Assembly (NCBI RefSeq): GCF_026151205.1
Contig: NC_087083.1
Location: 4,566,460 to 4,630,459 of the forward strand
Direction of reading: 5' to 3'
Length of the DNA: 64,000 bases
From: Bolinopsis microptera
Lineage: Eukaryota > Ctenophora > Tentaculata > Lobata > Bolinopsidae
Below, one piece after another: positions 35,601 to 48,336 of this stretch; position 1 is the first letter of the stretch; each line of letters starts with the position of its first letter. The translations under genes and the position numbers were made by a program. A model generated the notes under the pieces. It did no database searches. It had not been told where the DNA came from and saw only the letters and a list, made by a program, of their open reading frames with translations.

Positions 35601-38600
35601 ACCCGACTGGCCTGTGTCGCCCCCCCTCACTAAAAAGGCCCAAATGTGGATAAACCGGGAAAAGGAAAATCGGATTCCCCCCCCCGCGCTCGCTTTTTCC
35701 CTATTCAATAAGCCCTTTATTACCTAGTCCGGGTCAAGCCCGTGAGTGGAATAAGGATATAAGCCGGGCCCGACCTTCGGATTTCCATTTCTCGGGTAAA
35801 CAATAATCAATTTTGCCAATTTTGTAGAACGGTCCCCCAGGTCCAAATTTAAATTATCATTTCCCTGTTGTTTGGGAATATGAGAGAACCACCTAGGAGC
35901 GGGGTCCACCAACGCGACCCAGGAATTATGGGGTGTTGGGGTTAAATATCCCATCCCTCTGGGGATTGGGTAAACATAATGTCCAGAGGAGTTTATTAAA
36001 GTCCGAAATAATAAAACCTAATATTTCGTTATTAGAAAATAAGGAAGGAAGTTTGTTGCCCCCAACCGATTTTTCGAAAATTTTTTCCCCTTGTGAAATA
36101 TGCTAAACGTATATAAATCCAGTCCAAGTTTTTGGAAAACCATAAAAAACTCCAAATATAATGGTCCCATTTTTAACTGGGCCATGGTTTACTTGTTTAA
36201 AGGCAGGAAACTAAATCTAATCGATAAAGAGAATGAAGTTTCCTCACTTTTTTTCCTAAACTTAGACAGAACCGTTTTGCGTGGCCCAGACAAATATCAA
36301 ATCAACCTTAAAAATTGTTGAAATTTTTTTTTGCGGAAGTGTTCCTAATGTAGTTTTTTTAAATAATGTGCAAAGTCTTTCCCGGAAATATTTCAGGAAG
36401 GAACCTCACAATCACAAACGGGACTCCAAAGCCCTGATAAAAAAATCGGGGAAAAATAAACATTTTCAGTGGATTTTTAGCCAATATTGTTTTTTCTAAA
36501 ATCAAGTTTGGGCGTGGCACCCGCGGTGTGGGCCATCTTTGTTCCGATTTCCCAACTTTAAAAACTAGCACCCTAGATACTCATGTTTAGACCTTTAGGA
36601 AGCCAAAAATTTGAGCCCTCCAACACCCAAGAATGGCCCCCCCCCACACCAAGAAATAACTATTGGCCAATAACCAACTTTTGTGTTTTTTATAATATTT
36701 TATGTCTTTCCAAAACAGCCCACTAATTTTTCCAATAGTAAAAAATATCTGGATAAAGGGAAGCCAAGGTAGGAAATAATTTTCCCAGTAGATTTTTAGA
36801 AATGCCTTTGAACAATTGATCTTAATAGTAAAAAAAATGTCCCCCCTCAATTTTTTGAATAAATTTTTACTTCCTTATGGTTGTTAAAATTTAGTTTGGA
36901 AAAAAGTTGTTTTGTTTTTATTTTTTGGGCCCAAAAATCAAGATTTGATTAAAAAACGGATTTTTAAGTGGATTGAACCCCGGTTCAAATCAAGTGGGTG
37001 ATGATGAACGTTTATAATTAAAATTTTTTGTTTGAATAATAATCGTAACTAATATATAAAAGCGGAGACGATATTATATTCTAAATATACTGTATATATA
37101 TTATCCGTTACCATTTTACTGACACACCACGACAAGCAACTTTAAACACGACTTTTCCCGGCAATAAAACCGTAATAAGATTTCCAAACTTAAAACCTTT
37201 TTTGACTGGGTTTTGTTCAAATGCTCCCAAAATGTGGGGCTTCCAAAGCAAGCCCAGGAAAAAAATAAAATAAAAAATTGACCCAAGGGAAAATATGAAG
37301 TTTGAGTGCCCAAAAAAATGGGTGGGACCCCCCAAATTGGGTTCTAAAACGCGAATGGTAAAATAGGTAAAAAAATAATATTTATTTTTTAGTCCCCTCT
37401 TTTGAAGTCCTTTGACAACCACGTTTTTATAGAACCGGGTTCCTGCTAGGTTGGAATAATTAAAGTGTATACGAGTATCTTCAAGAAAACCCTTTGTTCA
37501 CGAGAATGACTGGTTAAATGGGGTTTATTATGACTTTTGAATCTACAAAGAGTTACTTTGAATGTAGGCCTTTCCAAGTGTAACTGCCCACTTGCGGCCC
37601 TAAAACCAACTTTTAATAACACCAGATATGGTTGGTGGTACCGAAAATCCTGAACGTTTTCTGACCTGGCCGTTTGGTATAAAATGAGAAACAATCCGAG
37701 AAAAATGAAAACCCCAGTCCCAGGAGATAAATCAAAGTTTTTCAATGTGGGAATCTTTTTGGTATTTTACCCTTTTAAATGCCGGTTGGTGGGTATGTGG
37801 TTGGGTGTGATGCGAATTATTTTCCCTTTTTTCTAAAAGCCTAACAGTGTGAAAACGAAAATTGAGATCAGTTTTTTTTTTTGTTAAAGAAAAAATTGAT
37901 TTATTTTTAACAGGTGAAAAGTTAAAAAATAATAAGTGACGATTATGTGAGTATAAAGATTGGTTGTGCAGGAACTCCCGGAAAAGTGGTCCCCAACCCC
38001 CCCCAAAAAAAACAACGCCCTAATAGTTAAGGGTATAAATGAAAAGGTTGACTTTAGTCAAGGGCCCCCTTCTATGCGCCTACCGACCCTTCACAACTTT
38101 TTTGGCCGCAGTGAAAGCCCCCCCGGCTGTTCAGCCGCAATGCGCAAACCTCCTGCAGGAAACCGTCCCGTACAGTGTAGAGACCTGAGACGTTTCCGAC
38201 TAAAGTGAATAAACTCATTTTTCCCCTGACTGGGGTCAAATTAAGAGGAAGCACAACAATGTCCCAAGAAACCTCCCTGCCATACGCCCCCCCTTCATGA
38301 ACTAAATTGACGATTGTAGAAAAAATTTGATCTGTTTAAAGAATACGCTTTTAATAACAAATGGGGCCGGGGCTATATGCGGAGCATATCCCCCCGGAAC
38401 AACCGACAGTCCCCCCAAAAAAAAATAAAATTTTGTACCCGTTTTGTCCTGAAAAACCCTATAAGCAACTAATAAGATTGGGATTTTCCCCTAATGTTTT
38501 GTGAACAACTTTTGTGGGTTAAAAATGAAGAAATAACCAACGCCTAGTTGGTGGTTGTCCCCCCCCCCCCTATATTAATATATAAGAATACAGCTATAGT

Positions 38601-39550
38601 AAGACGGGTCCACGCACTCTAATTCGGGTGGTTAAAACAGGGGTTTATCCAAAGAAATTCCCACTTTGTCCCCCGATACGTGCACGGGAAACCGTTGTAA
38701 AACTTTTTTTGACAGTCCCCCGATTGTTGTCCAACATCTAGAACTGCCCCTGCCAAAGTTTTTTCAAATCTCTTAACGCAATTTTAACAACGGTTATGGT
38801 TGTTAAGCACCTGAAATAATGGCGAAATTTTTTTTGGGTGGTATTTTTTTTTTTATAACCTAATTTCGAAAACAAATTGCTGTCCCCGGGCCGCCGTAAA
38901 TGTTGGCAACGCAAAATGTTCTTAAAAACCCCCTCCACATAACTTATTTTTTCCGTATTCCCCCCGGGCCCATCTTTTGTACATGAATTAGAATGGGGGT
39001 TAAGGCCCCACTAAGCAGGAAAGGGGGGGAAAAATATTAGTAAAATGGGGTATATAGTTAATGGTGGGGTTAAATAGTTAAAAAAGGTGTAAATAGTGAA
39101 TATAAAAAGGGGGTTAATTAGTAAAAGGGGTTTAATAAATAGTAAAAGGGGTAAATGAGTAATTGTGAAATATAAGGGCGAACGGTCAAAAATGCCTTGG
39201 AATGATGGATTTATTAATCTCTCGAATACTCGACTGTCCACGTGGGACTTTTTTTAACCCTAGCCCTCGAGCTGGGGTTCCTGAAACGACTTTTTTGTTT
39301 TTTCGAAAAACCCCCTAACCCTTTTTTTTAGGGTTACAAAATCCCGGGGGCCCACGTGTTTAGAACAGCCTCCGAATGATCGTACTGGAGTGTGTGATTG
39401 AGCTTGGCCCTGCGGGTCATGCCGTTTTGCCAGCAATTGTGAAAATTTGATTGCCCACTTAGGAAAGGTGGGAAGTCAAGGTTAGTGTATGCCAGGAATT
39501 TTTTATTTTGTTGGGAAGGTCAGTCCCCCCCAGTAGGCGGTGGGGGGCGG

Positions 39551-39551
<1 letters not shown>
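32651..39551. other. Low-accuracy tract A, later part: no supportable gene
   Basis: Same texture, with C runs near 33277, 34452, 35679 and 38559. No frame exceeds about 105 codons. A short AT-rich patch at 37030-37110 looks cleaner than its surroundings. Confidence 0.6.
39030..39190. repeat. Degenerate repeat of AAAGGGGT and AATAGT blocks
   Basis: Over about 160 bp, blocks of the type TAGTAAAAGGGG(T) and TAAATAGT recur seven or eight times at irregular spacing of 15 to 25 bp. It looks like a tandem repeat blurred by divergence or read error. Confidence 0.55.

Positions 39552-39586
<35 letters not shown>
39552..39586. repeat. 35-base G homopolymer
   Basis: Uninterrupted run of 35 G within a longer G-rich stretch (39535-39594). 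In this context more likely a sequencing or assembly artefact than biology. Confidence 0.95.
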
Positions 39587-39587
<1 letters not shown>

Positions 39588-42500
39588 GGGGTGTGTTCAA
39601 GCTGTGGGTGTTGGGTTGGAGGAGCTAGAAATAATTTTTCGCGTAAAAGAGTAAATTCAGGGAGGGGGACAATCGTGTTTGCTTGGGAGGATCATGGGGG
39701 GTTTTGAAATATATGTATTTTTGAGGGAATGAATTTTTATTAAATGTTTTAAAGGTAAAGAAACAGGGTGAGATTGAAGAATGTGCTTACGGGAACCGAA
39801 ATCTAGACTTTCCTATTCATATAATAAGGGGAAGTATTAAGTCTTTGATTTGGACCAACTTATAAGTAAATTGGATCCACTAAAAACTGTGACCTGTTGA
39901 AGTTTTAAGTCCCCCCCCGTTTTTTTTTTAAACCTGTAAATAATTTTTTCCCCCCTTTTGGCCCAGACCTATCGCACATGGGACCCAACCCGGAGTAAAG
40001 TAAAAATACTATAAAACTGAGATTTTCTAATCATGTCCCTGAAAATTTAAGTGTGAGGGTGCTTGGCGGGTGGTCCCCCCGCCCTGAATCCCCGCCTTAG
40101 TTATCTTGGTCCGTAATTTTTTAATAAACCTAATCAAAGACGGGCGGAGCCCCCGAGGTAATTTGGACTACCGGTCCCCCCCACGCCCCCTTAAATGTTT
40201 TTGAAACAATATATATTTTTAACGATAGCTAACCCGTTTTAAGTATATAATTTGGGACCAAATATTTTTAAGAAAGTAAAACACCTGAGGGACTTTGTAT
40301 CAGGAAGCGATAAAAAATTAAAGGGAAAGGTCCACATAAAAAACCCCAGGGTGACAGAGAAGGTAAAGAGCAGCCAAATTTATTTAATTGTGCCGTGTTT
40401 TAATGAAACCTCACCTGGGGGACAGTAAACAGTTATCAAGCGCGTCGCAAAAAATAATATGTTTCCGGTGTTGGTACTCAACTACCAATTCTAAAAGTTT
40501 TCCTAGAGTAAGTCAATTTAAAACCTATAAAATTCAAATTAAAATTAGTTTGTTAAATAGTATAATCGGTCCCCCGGGTTTTTACAAATGTTGCTTCATC
40601 TGTTCTGTTTTCGCAACTAAACAGTTTATATGTTTTAAATAATAAAATTTCAAATGAAACAAATTAGGCAAACTAACCAGAGGTAGTGACGAGTGAAGTG
40701 GGGGTAGTAACTGAAAACGGTTTTTGTATCTCGAATTATTATAATCAACAGATAAAAGAAATGGAAAAATACTGGTATAAGAGCTTGTATATAAGTGGGT
40801 GGTGGACCAGAAACAACATGGAAGTCAAAAAACTGCCGGAACGGATAATATCCTAGTATACGAAAATAGTAAAATACTAATAAATGAAATTTAAACAATG
40901 AACTTTAATGAAAAAAATAGCACCTCAGTCCTGCTATGAAACCTGGAAGAGAGTTGCGTTTTGGATAAGACCCCGTCCCACCGTGGGACACAACAACTGG
41001 AACAAAGTTAAACCAAATTTGCCCGTGCTGAGGCGTAAAGTGGGCCCCCCTGCGGGGTCATTCCCGCGCCCCCCCCCCGAATCCTCCTACTTTTTTTTAT
41101 GGGAACATTGAAAACAGTTTAGAAATCCCCGAATCTGAGCTTAAGTAAAATGGTTTTCCCAATATATGTTAACGGCGGGAGCGGGACTCCTGTTTTCTTG
41201 GAAAAATGGAAACCAATGTCCCCCCCTATACAGTGATACTAAGGGTTTAGCCAATTCCATTAAAATTAGTCCCCCCCCCCCAGACAACGACACACTCCAT
41301 ATAACATTATCACCCCTTGATGCAACAGTAAAACCCGCAGAGTTTACAAAGCCAAGTAGCGAGGGAAACCGGCAACAACCCTTACCACCCAAAAACGAAC
41401 CCATGAAAGAGCCCCTGAAGTTAACACTACTTTCCCTGAAAATAGAAGTCTACAGAAGCCAAAAAAAACAAAACAACAAGTGGAAAAAACACTGGCCCCC
41501 AACAAAACCATAGCCTCTACGCCAAACTTTTACTGAAAAACCACAGACTGGAGATAAAGGAAGGAATGCAAAAAGCGACAACTCCGGAAACCGACTAGGA
41601 AATAAGGTGAATACGTGAACGGCCCAAAAGACACTGGATACAGGGGAAGTTTGTAGTGGTTTTGGTTAAAAGAAAGACATAACCCTGCCGTGGGGCACTG
41701 GCACACTGGTTAGAGAAAAGGACTAGGCTATAATCATCCCAACCCCAATCTGCCCGGGATTAAAAAAAACTAGCGAACCCCCTTGAATGAAACTTTTGAA
41801 CCAGGATAGCTTCGTTACCAACCAAAATAAAACGACCTTAATTCCACTAAATAAGTACTCTTTCCCGGAGATATACAGGAATTAACCCTAACTATAAGTA
41901 AACCGCCCCCGCCAAACTCCCCGGAAGAAAAAACCTACCTCTACAAAAAAGCAAAATACCAAGCCATGGAACAAGCCAGCCAAATTACAGCAGGGGACAC
42001 AATGTAACAAGAACGCGAACAGCAAAAGTTTGAAAAAGAACTGCCGGAATGCCCCACAACCTAACAGCCCACCAATCCCTCATCCTCTTCCCCCCTGAAG
42101 ATAAGAAGGGAAACTCCCAAATGGTAGGAAACAGCGCGAAATGTAAAAAAAGGAGGGTGACCAATAGCCATCACTAAAAAGGCAGACCAAAGGTGGGTGG
42201 CAACCCTTTAATTATCGACCCCTTAAAAAAAACCTTCATCCAAGCAAACGGATCACTGGAGAAAACTGGTAAAAGCAGGAACTAGATGAAAAAAAAAGTG
42301 GGGGAACTGTGGGACCCTAACCCCCAAACTAGCTTGTATGAAAACGTTCCCTTTAAAAGCACCGGGGTTATCTGGGAAAAAGAAGAAGGACTGAAATTGA
42401 CCAGGGATGCGAAAGGAAGTGAATTGGGGTTTTTCTGACAAACACCAGAAGCAAAGAACCAAACCCGAAAAACCCCACAAAACCGCCCCCCATAAAACCC

Positions 42501-45345
42501 TCCCCGCACTAAAGCCGGCTCCCTGGCCCAGCCGAAAACATGTTCTAACCCTGGGCTTGTTAAAAATTCCCATAAAGCCGGAAGAAAAGAAAACTCATAC
42601 CAGGGGCCCCAAACCCACCACCAATAAGACCTCATTACCCCCGCCCTCCACGAGGAACCAGCAGACGAAATACCCGGATGTTATTCCTAAGCTGAAATAA
42701 TTAAATACCTACGTCAAACTTGAAAGGAGGTTTTTGCGAACACCTGCTTTATTGGATAAATAGAGGACCCTTAAAGTCTGGCCTCGACCCAACATTCAAA
42801 CCCAATACCCGGGACAAAACAGAACTCAAAAGCAAAGAAAGCATCACATGTGATTACATAGCTTTTTATATGATTCATAGCTGGCCCGCCCACAACTCAC
42901 ACTCCAAGCTGTGAAGGTGGGCCCATGGGAAAAGAAATGAGAAACCCCAGAAGGGTTCCCCCCCTCCCCGCCCAAAATTTCAGGAGTGGTTGATTAAAAT
43001 GTTTAATTGAAACTCAGCTTTTTGGAAGTGTCCCCCCGTCGATAGGCAAATTTAACGGAGAGTGGTAACAGACTAAAAAGAAGGAGTACCGACAGAGCGT
43101 ATCTTTTGTTTTGGGACAACCTTGCTTAACAAAAAGCAGTTTAATACCATGGTCATGGCGGGGAAAGCAATCTATTTCAGACAACGGAAACTAATGGAAC
43201 CTGTTGAAAATCGTCCCCAAGAGATTAACATAGACCGACGGACTTGGTTTTTGGAGGATTGTCCCCCAGGTAACGTAAAATAAGATCAGTTTTTCAAATA
43301 TTTTCAGCGCGTACTGTTCAATAAACAAGGCCTAAGCTGAACTTGGGGCCCCACAGTGATTGGAGAACTATCAATAGAAAGAAAACAATGTTGTTTATGT
43401 GGCGGTTTTTTTCTTAGACCTTTAAAATTTGGTTCGACACCGCAGGTATTCTTCCAAAGAAAACAGACCCCCCCTCCCCAATTTAAAGAGACCCGGAATG
43501 CTTCGCTGCTTAAACTGTACTTCGGTTATCACACACCTACCCCCCGAACCAAACCTGCCAGCAAAAGGCTTAGTTCGAAGTGCAAAGCCCTGAACCTCCC
43601 GGCCCCCCGAATCATACCAATGGATAAACGACATAACTCCCGAAAAAACAAATTGATGAAATTAAAAACCTTTTGTGTCCTGTCCAATTCCCAATAACTA
43701 CCCCGAAAAAAAAACTAAAGGGGTAGATTACCATCAGTTGAAAAAAAGTCAAGGCTTTTGAAAAAAATGGCCTCAAAACCACTGGACAACTCCAAAACAG
43801 CAGCCGTCCTCCCCTGGTCCCCCAAAAGTCCCTCGCCCAGTAAACCAACCATACCGCCCCCCCGCGGTAATTTGTTCATCTTTGGCAGCGATTTCAAGAA
43901 GTTTGTGTAAGAATCGGTAATATAGATTGAAACCAGAAATCCAGCAAAACCAGGAGGCCTTCTCAGATTAAATCTGGTTCCCAGCAAAAAGTTGGAAAAA
44001 CCACCCCCAGGCTCCCCCCCCAATATCAGCCTAGACCCCCCCGGTACATCCACGCCCCCTATACTTTTTTTTAAAGTCCGGTCAGACGTAAACTGGAACT
44101 TCTTTAAGAAAGGAAGTTAGTCCAAAAAGCCAAAAAACAGTTTGGTCGGATGACTTAACCCCAACCTCCAAACACAGAACCCAGTGGGGGGGGCAGAACA
44201 CTGCGGAACCCGGTAAACCATCATTTCGCCACATCCCTGCAATAAAGTCCATTGGGAAAATCCCTGCGAGCCATAAGTCAAAGTTGGTCTGGGTACAAGT
44301 GTTTCCCCCCAGCTTAAACATTGTTTGTAGATACTATCTTGCTGTGTGGGCCAACGGTTGTAATAGGTTGTTATGTAGGATAAGATTCGGGGGGGCAGCC
44401 CCCTAAGGCACGAAGTAAAAAAACGAACATCGCGCCATTACTACAAAATACCCCTCATATTTTCTAACAATATCGGTTGGTCCCCTGAAGAAAAAAAACG
44501 ACGTCGGAAATCCAGCTGGGTATAAACACCTTGGTAGAAAGTTTCATTAACAATGAAAACGAAATCGGGATCAATTTTTCAACCATAGCTTATAATAAAG
44601 GGTTCAATTCTACAGGTATGAGGTACCCCAAGAATAACCGCTAGAAGTGGGATTGGACACCGTTGATTAAATTCCCAAGATACTAAGAACTATAAACGGG
44701 CCAGGTGGGGCCGGTGCAATGCCTGGACCCGTTTTTTGGGATTGCCATTATTGATGTGTAGCCTTAAAGGGTTTTTCCATTTGCATTGGGGCACAAAAGT
44801 TTATGTTTTTTTAAAAATATTTCTAATAGGGACGTTTGTTTTAGTTGTTGGTCAATGGCATGTCCTAATTGTTACACGTTTTGTATAAGGAACTGGAATT
44901 TTAGGAACCGAGTTTTTCTGGATGCAGGAATGTTGACTGAAGATAGTACAATGAAAAAATGTTTTTTAAATTAACAAACACCTCTAGTACTTGGTGTTTA
45001 CTACAGCTCAAAACCTCCCTTTCAGCAATCCTCCCCCTGAACTATTGGAATTTAAACGCTTGCTTCCCAGTACCCTCCTTGTCCCCCTGCATCAGGGACA
45101 GTTTTTCACAGTTTTTTTTTACTCCCCCCATTGCAATTAATATAACTAAGGAAGCAAAACTTTTAAAAACCAAACTTAAATATCAAGAAACCTGTAATAT
45201 TATCGGGGAAATTTGTAGTCAGCAAGTGGAGCAATTGAAATATAAAGCTGCGTAAAATATCCTGGGCCTTTTAATAAAATTTAAACAAGCAATTAAAAGG
45301 TGGATTCCCCCCCGGACGGGGGTGGGGGGGGTTAGGTGAGTAATA
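39587..45345. other. Low-accuracy tract A, last part with a C/A-rich block
   Basis: From about 41.1 to 44.3 kb the plus strand is markedly rich in C and A, unlike the A/T-rich flanks. The best frames are 115 codons at 41166-41513 plus and 117 codons at 42282-42635 minus, neither recognisable. The tract ends in a C run and then a G run (45308-45332) just before clean sequence resumes. A real but indel-damaged gene in this block is possible and cannot be shown by eye. Confidence 0.5.
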
Positions 45346-45349
45346 TTTT

Positions 45350-46532
45350 TTTACTTTGATTGGTTCAATAGTGGATTCTGATTGGTTTATTATTAATCAC
45401 GTGTCAATACATATACTCACTTTCCTCAACCGAATCCCGGGACCTCTACAGATATAAAGATCTTATAATAGATCTATAGATATATTATAAGCAGTAACCA
45501 TATTTGGTTACATATTTCCTTTGTGAAGGAACTATAAAATGTTTTGGGCTTATAAAGCCACTTTTATTCACTTTAAGCACAAGGAATAATTTCTGTACCC
45601 CAATATAATACCGATAGTGCGATCAATAAGGTTCATGAAATATTATTATCCAACTGTGTCGATCATATGAATTATTAATGGGTCTGGATCCACGTCCAGT
45701 ATCTTCTCCTGTAAAATTCCTTCTCATTTAATATGCTGTGTCTTTGATCAATGATCAATAGCCAGTATCCTAAGATGACAAGTACGTACCGTACCCGCAT
45801 TAAAGTACGTACGGTACGAGGTTTTTTATTAGTACGTACCGTACAACCACTTAAAGAACGACATTTTTCTGAAAAAAATGGTGTCCGCTTTTTACCTTAT
45901 TTTTCTATTGTTATGAAATTGGCAGGTATATATGCAATTTTCAAACCACGATTTTGGTGCCAATGAATACTAAAGTCGAATTAAACAATTTTTAAGACAA
46001 TAAATTAATTTGATTAACTGCAATAATTATACTCAATAGGAGTACGTAGTCATACTATTCTAATGATGGAAATAAGAATGCGGCGACATAATTTTAGGTG
46101 CCCGTAGCGCCATTTCAAGTGTTCCTGTTATTATTTTGTCACGAAAGTCGGACTTCCATCGAAAACCCATCTATCGTAGGTACTTTATAACCAATTTTAT
46201 TAGTACAACTATTTTTTAAAGTACGTACCGTACGAACTTCTCAAATCTCATCATAGCCAGTACCAAGGATATAGTTCACGCGAACTTCGTCGCATACTAT
46301 GACTACTAACTCAAATACAGTTTAACCTAGCGTACATTTAACTTTATACTAAAGATTCAAGTTATAATATTCCAAAGATATAGCGAGTGAGATAATCATA
46401 TTGCATCGACAGACTTGACTTACTATTGTCTTCGATATTTGATCACAAGCAATAACGTGAATCTTGGGATCGTGATCTCTCAACAGATTGAAATTAACTA
46501 AGTCACTTGAGCCACGTTATAGGTTACCTTAT
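45350..46532. other. Start of a clean island, no gene seen
   Basis: The texture returns to ordinary AT-rich genomic DNA with few homopolymers. Around 45462-45491 short AT palindromes occur (CTTATAAT facing ATTATAAG). A cluster of near-palindromic 14-mers is listed separately. No open frame above about 70 codons. Confidence 0.55.
45781..46233. repeat. Cluster of near-palindromic AGTACGTACCGTAC motifs
   Basis: Four 14-mers: AGTACGTACCGTAC at 45781-45794, 45831-45844 and 46220-46233, and AGTACGTACGGTAC at 45804-45817. The first three sit at about 25-bp spacing. Each is almost its own reverse complement. Related GTACG fragments occur at 46041 and 46730. Confidence 0.85.
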
Positions 46533-46642
46533 CGGACCTTATCTGAACGGACATTAATTGAGCGCTGGAGGCCCTAGCGTTCATCTTAATGTCCGTTCAA
46601 ATAATGTCCTTCCGTTTAAGGTCCGTCCAAATTAAAGTCCGT
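46533..46642. repeat. GTCCGTT repeat cluster with inverted repeat
   Basis: TGAACGGACATTAA (46544-46557) faces TTAATGTCCGTTCA (46586-46599), a perfect 14-bp inverted repeat; CGGACCTTA (from 46533) also faces TAAGGTCCG further right. On the right side four degenerate units of about 16 bp with the core GTCCGTT or GTCCTTC follow in tandem. It may be the end of a DNA transposon or a binding-site array. Confidence 0.7.
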
Positions 46643-46651
46643 TAAAAAATT

Positions 46652-46710
46652 TTAATTTCTATATATATTCTAAATATCATATTATGGAACTTCTGCACTT
46701 TCTTAATTTA
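46652..46710 (+). repeat. Left copy of a ~55-bp direct repeat flanking the LINE fragment
   Basis: Matches 48105-48158 with one substitution in the shared core (GGAACTT against GGCACTT), a few differing bases at the left edge and a short TA-dinucleotide length difference. Likely a long target-site duplication. Confidence 0.75.
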
Positions 46711-48104
46711 AGAGAGCTGAAGAAGCTAGTACGGTATAGTGGGAAAGAAGCAGCTCACTGTTCCAGATGGATCTACTTATTATCAATGAAGAAGGAGTGG
46801 GAGTTCAGAAAGGTTGGAGCTTGAGAGTTCACTTAACATCTATACTAGGTACCATAAACGTTATCTCGTCACCAATTGAGAGCTCTAACGGGTCTCCTCA
46901 GGACTCAGGTGACTCTCGGATCAGATGGTGGTTCAAGTAGTGGACTGCTGGGGCGCCTGACAGGAAACTGTATTGCGATTAAAGCCCCGAAACGGTTTCA
47001 AGGTTTGTAACTGATGATTCTGATCCATGCTCCTGTGAGTTTGCTGCTGTATGTCAACTCGCTAAACTGAGACATCTACGCATCTTGGTGAATATGCATA
47101 CTAAACCCAGGTGTGGCATGTGTCAGTGAATACGGGCAAGCGGATGCAATAGCGAAGGTGGTGTGGTAATGCCTAAAAGATACAGTCCTAGGATGTTCTC
47201 AGCTCGCTGACTGTAAGGGAGAAGGTATATCCGTATTTCGCTGCTACTGATGTAGTCCTTGATCTGGCAATCAAGGCATCTCTGTTTTTCGTTTAACTAT
47301 GTACCGATGGGCTTGTGGAACCCGTAGGGGGACATACATAAGTTGGAATGGTTTTGTGCACCACGAGGAGTGAGGGAAGGAGGGTTCAAGAGAGAGATAG
47401 AGATTAGAGAGTTGTTAGGGTGGTTAGGATCAGTAGGTGGAGTGTTTGGTTGGAGCCTTCTGTTCTGCTGTATAGCATTTTTGTCACTCCGCAGTTTATT
47501 TACTGCGTCTCAACTCTATCTACTGATCGCAACATCAAGACTCCAACTAAAATCAGGATATACAAAGCGGCTGTCCTCACTATAAGTATACTGCTTTATG
47601 GAAGTGAGGTATGGAATACCACACCGACGCAGATGAAAAGATTTGAGGTGTTCCATCATAGATGTCTGAGAAGAATCCTGAAAATCAAATGGTTTTATCA
47701 TGTATCTAATGCTGACGTACTTAAGCGGGCTAACATCGCCCCTATTGATACTTTCGTACGAGCAGCTATGCCTCCGATGGTTTGGCCATGTGGTGAGGAT
47801 GCCAGAAGAAAGAATACCCAACTATCTTCTGCACTGGATTCCAAAGCATGGTAAAAGGTCAAGAGGTAGACCTCGGAAAAAATGGTTGTCATGTGTCCGG
47901 AGGATGCAGCAATCGTCACAGGTGTCAATAACATCACGATAGAAGATGCAGAACAACAAGCATTAGACAGGGTTCACTGGAGAGGTCTAATACATCGGAG
48001 AAAGGAGTTACTATGTGGAGCAGGCCGCTCCAACGACTAGGAGGAGACCTTTTCAAGTACAAGTACAACTCTATCATTGGATCAATGAAAAACAAGTTAT
48101 TATA
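46711..48104 (+). mobile_element. Non-LTR retrotransposon (LINE) fragment, 3' end, frameshifted
   Basis: The right part encodes the C-terminal region of a LINE reverse-transcriptase protein: IRIYKAAVL, LLYGSEVW and RCLRRILKIKW (47563-47690, one frame), then LRWFGHVVRMPEERIP and KRSRGRPRKKW (about 47770-47890, another frame), then EDAEQQALDRVHWRGLI ending at TAG 48038-48040 (a third frame). At least two single-base frame changes are therefore present, near 47766 and near 47910. The left part, 46711-47400, has no open frame and may be 5' untranslated sequence joined to the 3' end by an internal deletion. Length 1,394 bp between the flanking direct repeats. The clade is not certain; it differs from the CR1/L2-like LINE at the window start. 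Confidence 0.82.
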
Positions 48105-48158
48105 AAATTTCTATATTCTAAATATCATATTATGGCACTTCTGCACTTTCTTAATTTA
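48105..48158 (+). repeat. Right copy of the ~55-bp direct repeat flanking the LINE fragment
   Basis: Right partner of 46652-46710; homology ends sharply at TTAATTTA, after which the two sites differ completely. Confidence 0.75.
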
Positions 48159-48336
48159 CGGTTCCTCTTTCATTTCTTCGGAGTTACTATTGATATTTAC
48201 CTCCACATCGTCTAGATCTCTTACAACTGGTTATTTATCCAACTCGTAGTTGTACCGGTTAATGACCAATATCAACTGCTCTACCAGAGATACTAGAATG
48301 CCTGAAGTACAATTTGGGAGCTTTTTTCCAAAAAGG

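Noticed and set aside
41166-41513. 115-codon plus-strand frame in the C/A-rich block
   Set aside because: No recognised domain; Pro and Lys richness reflects the base skew.
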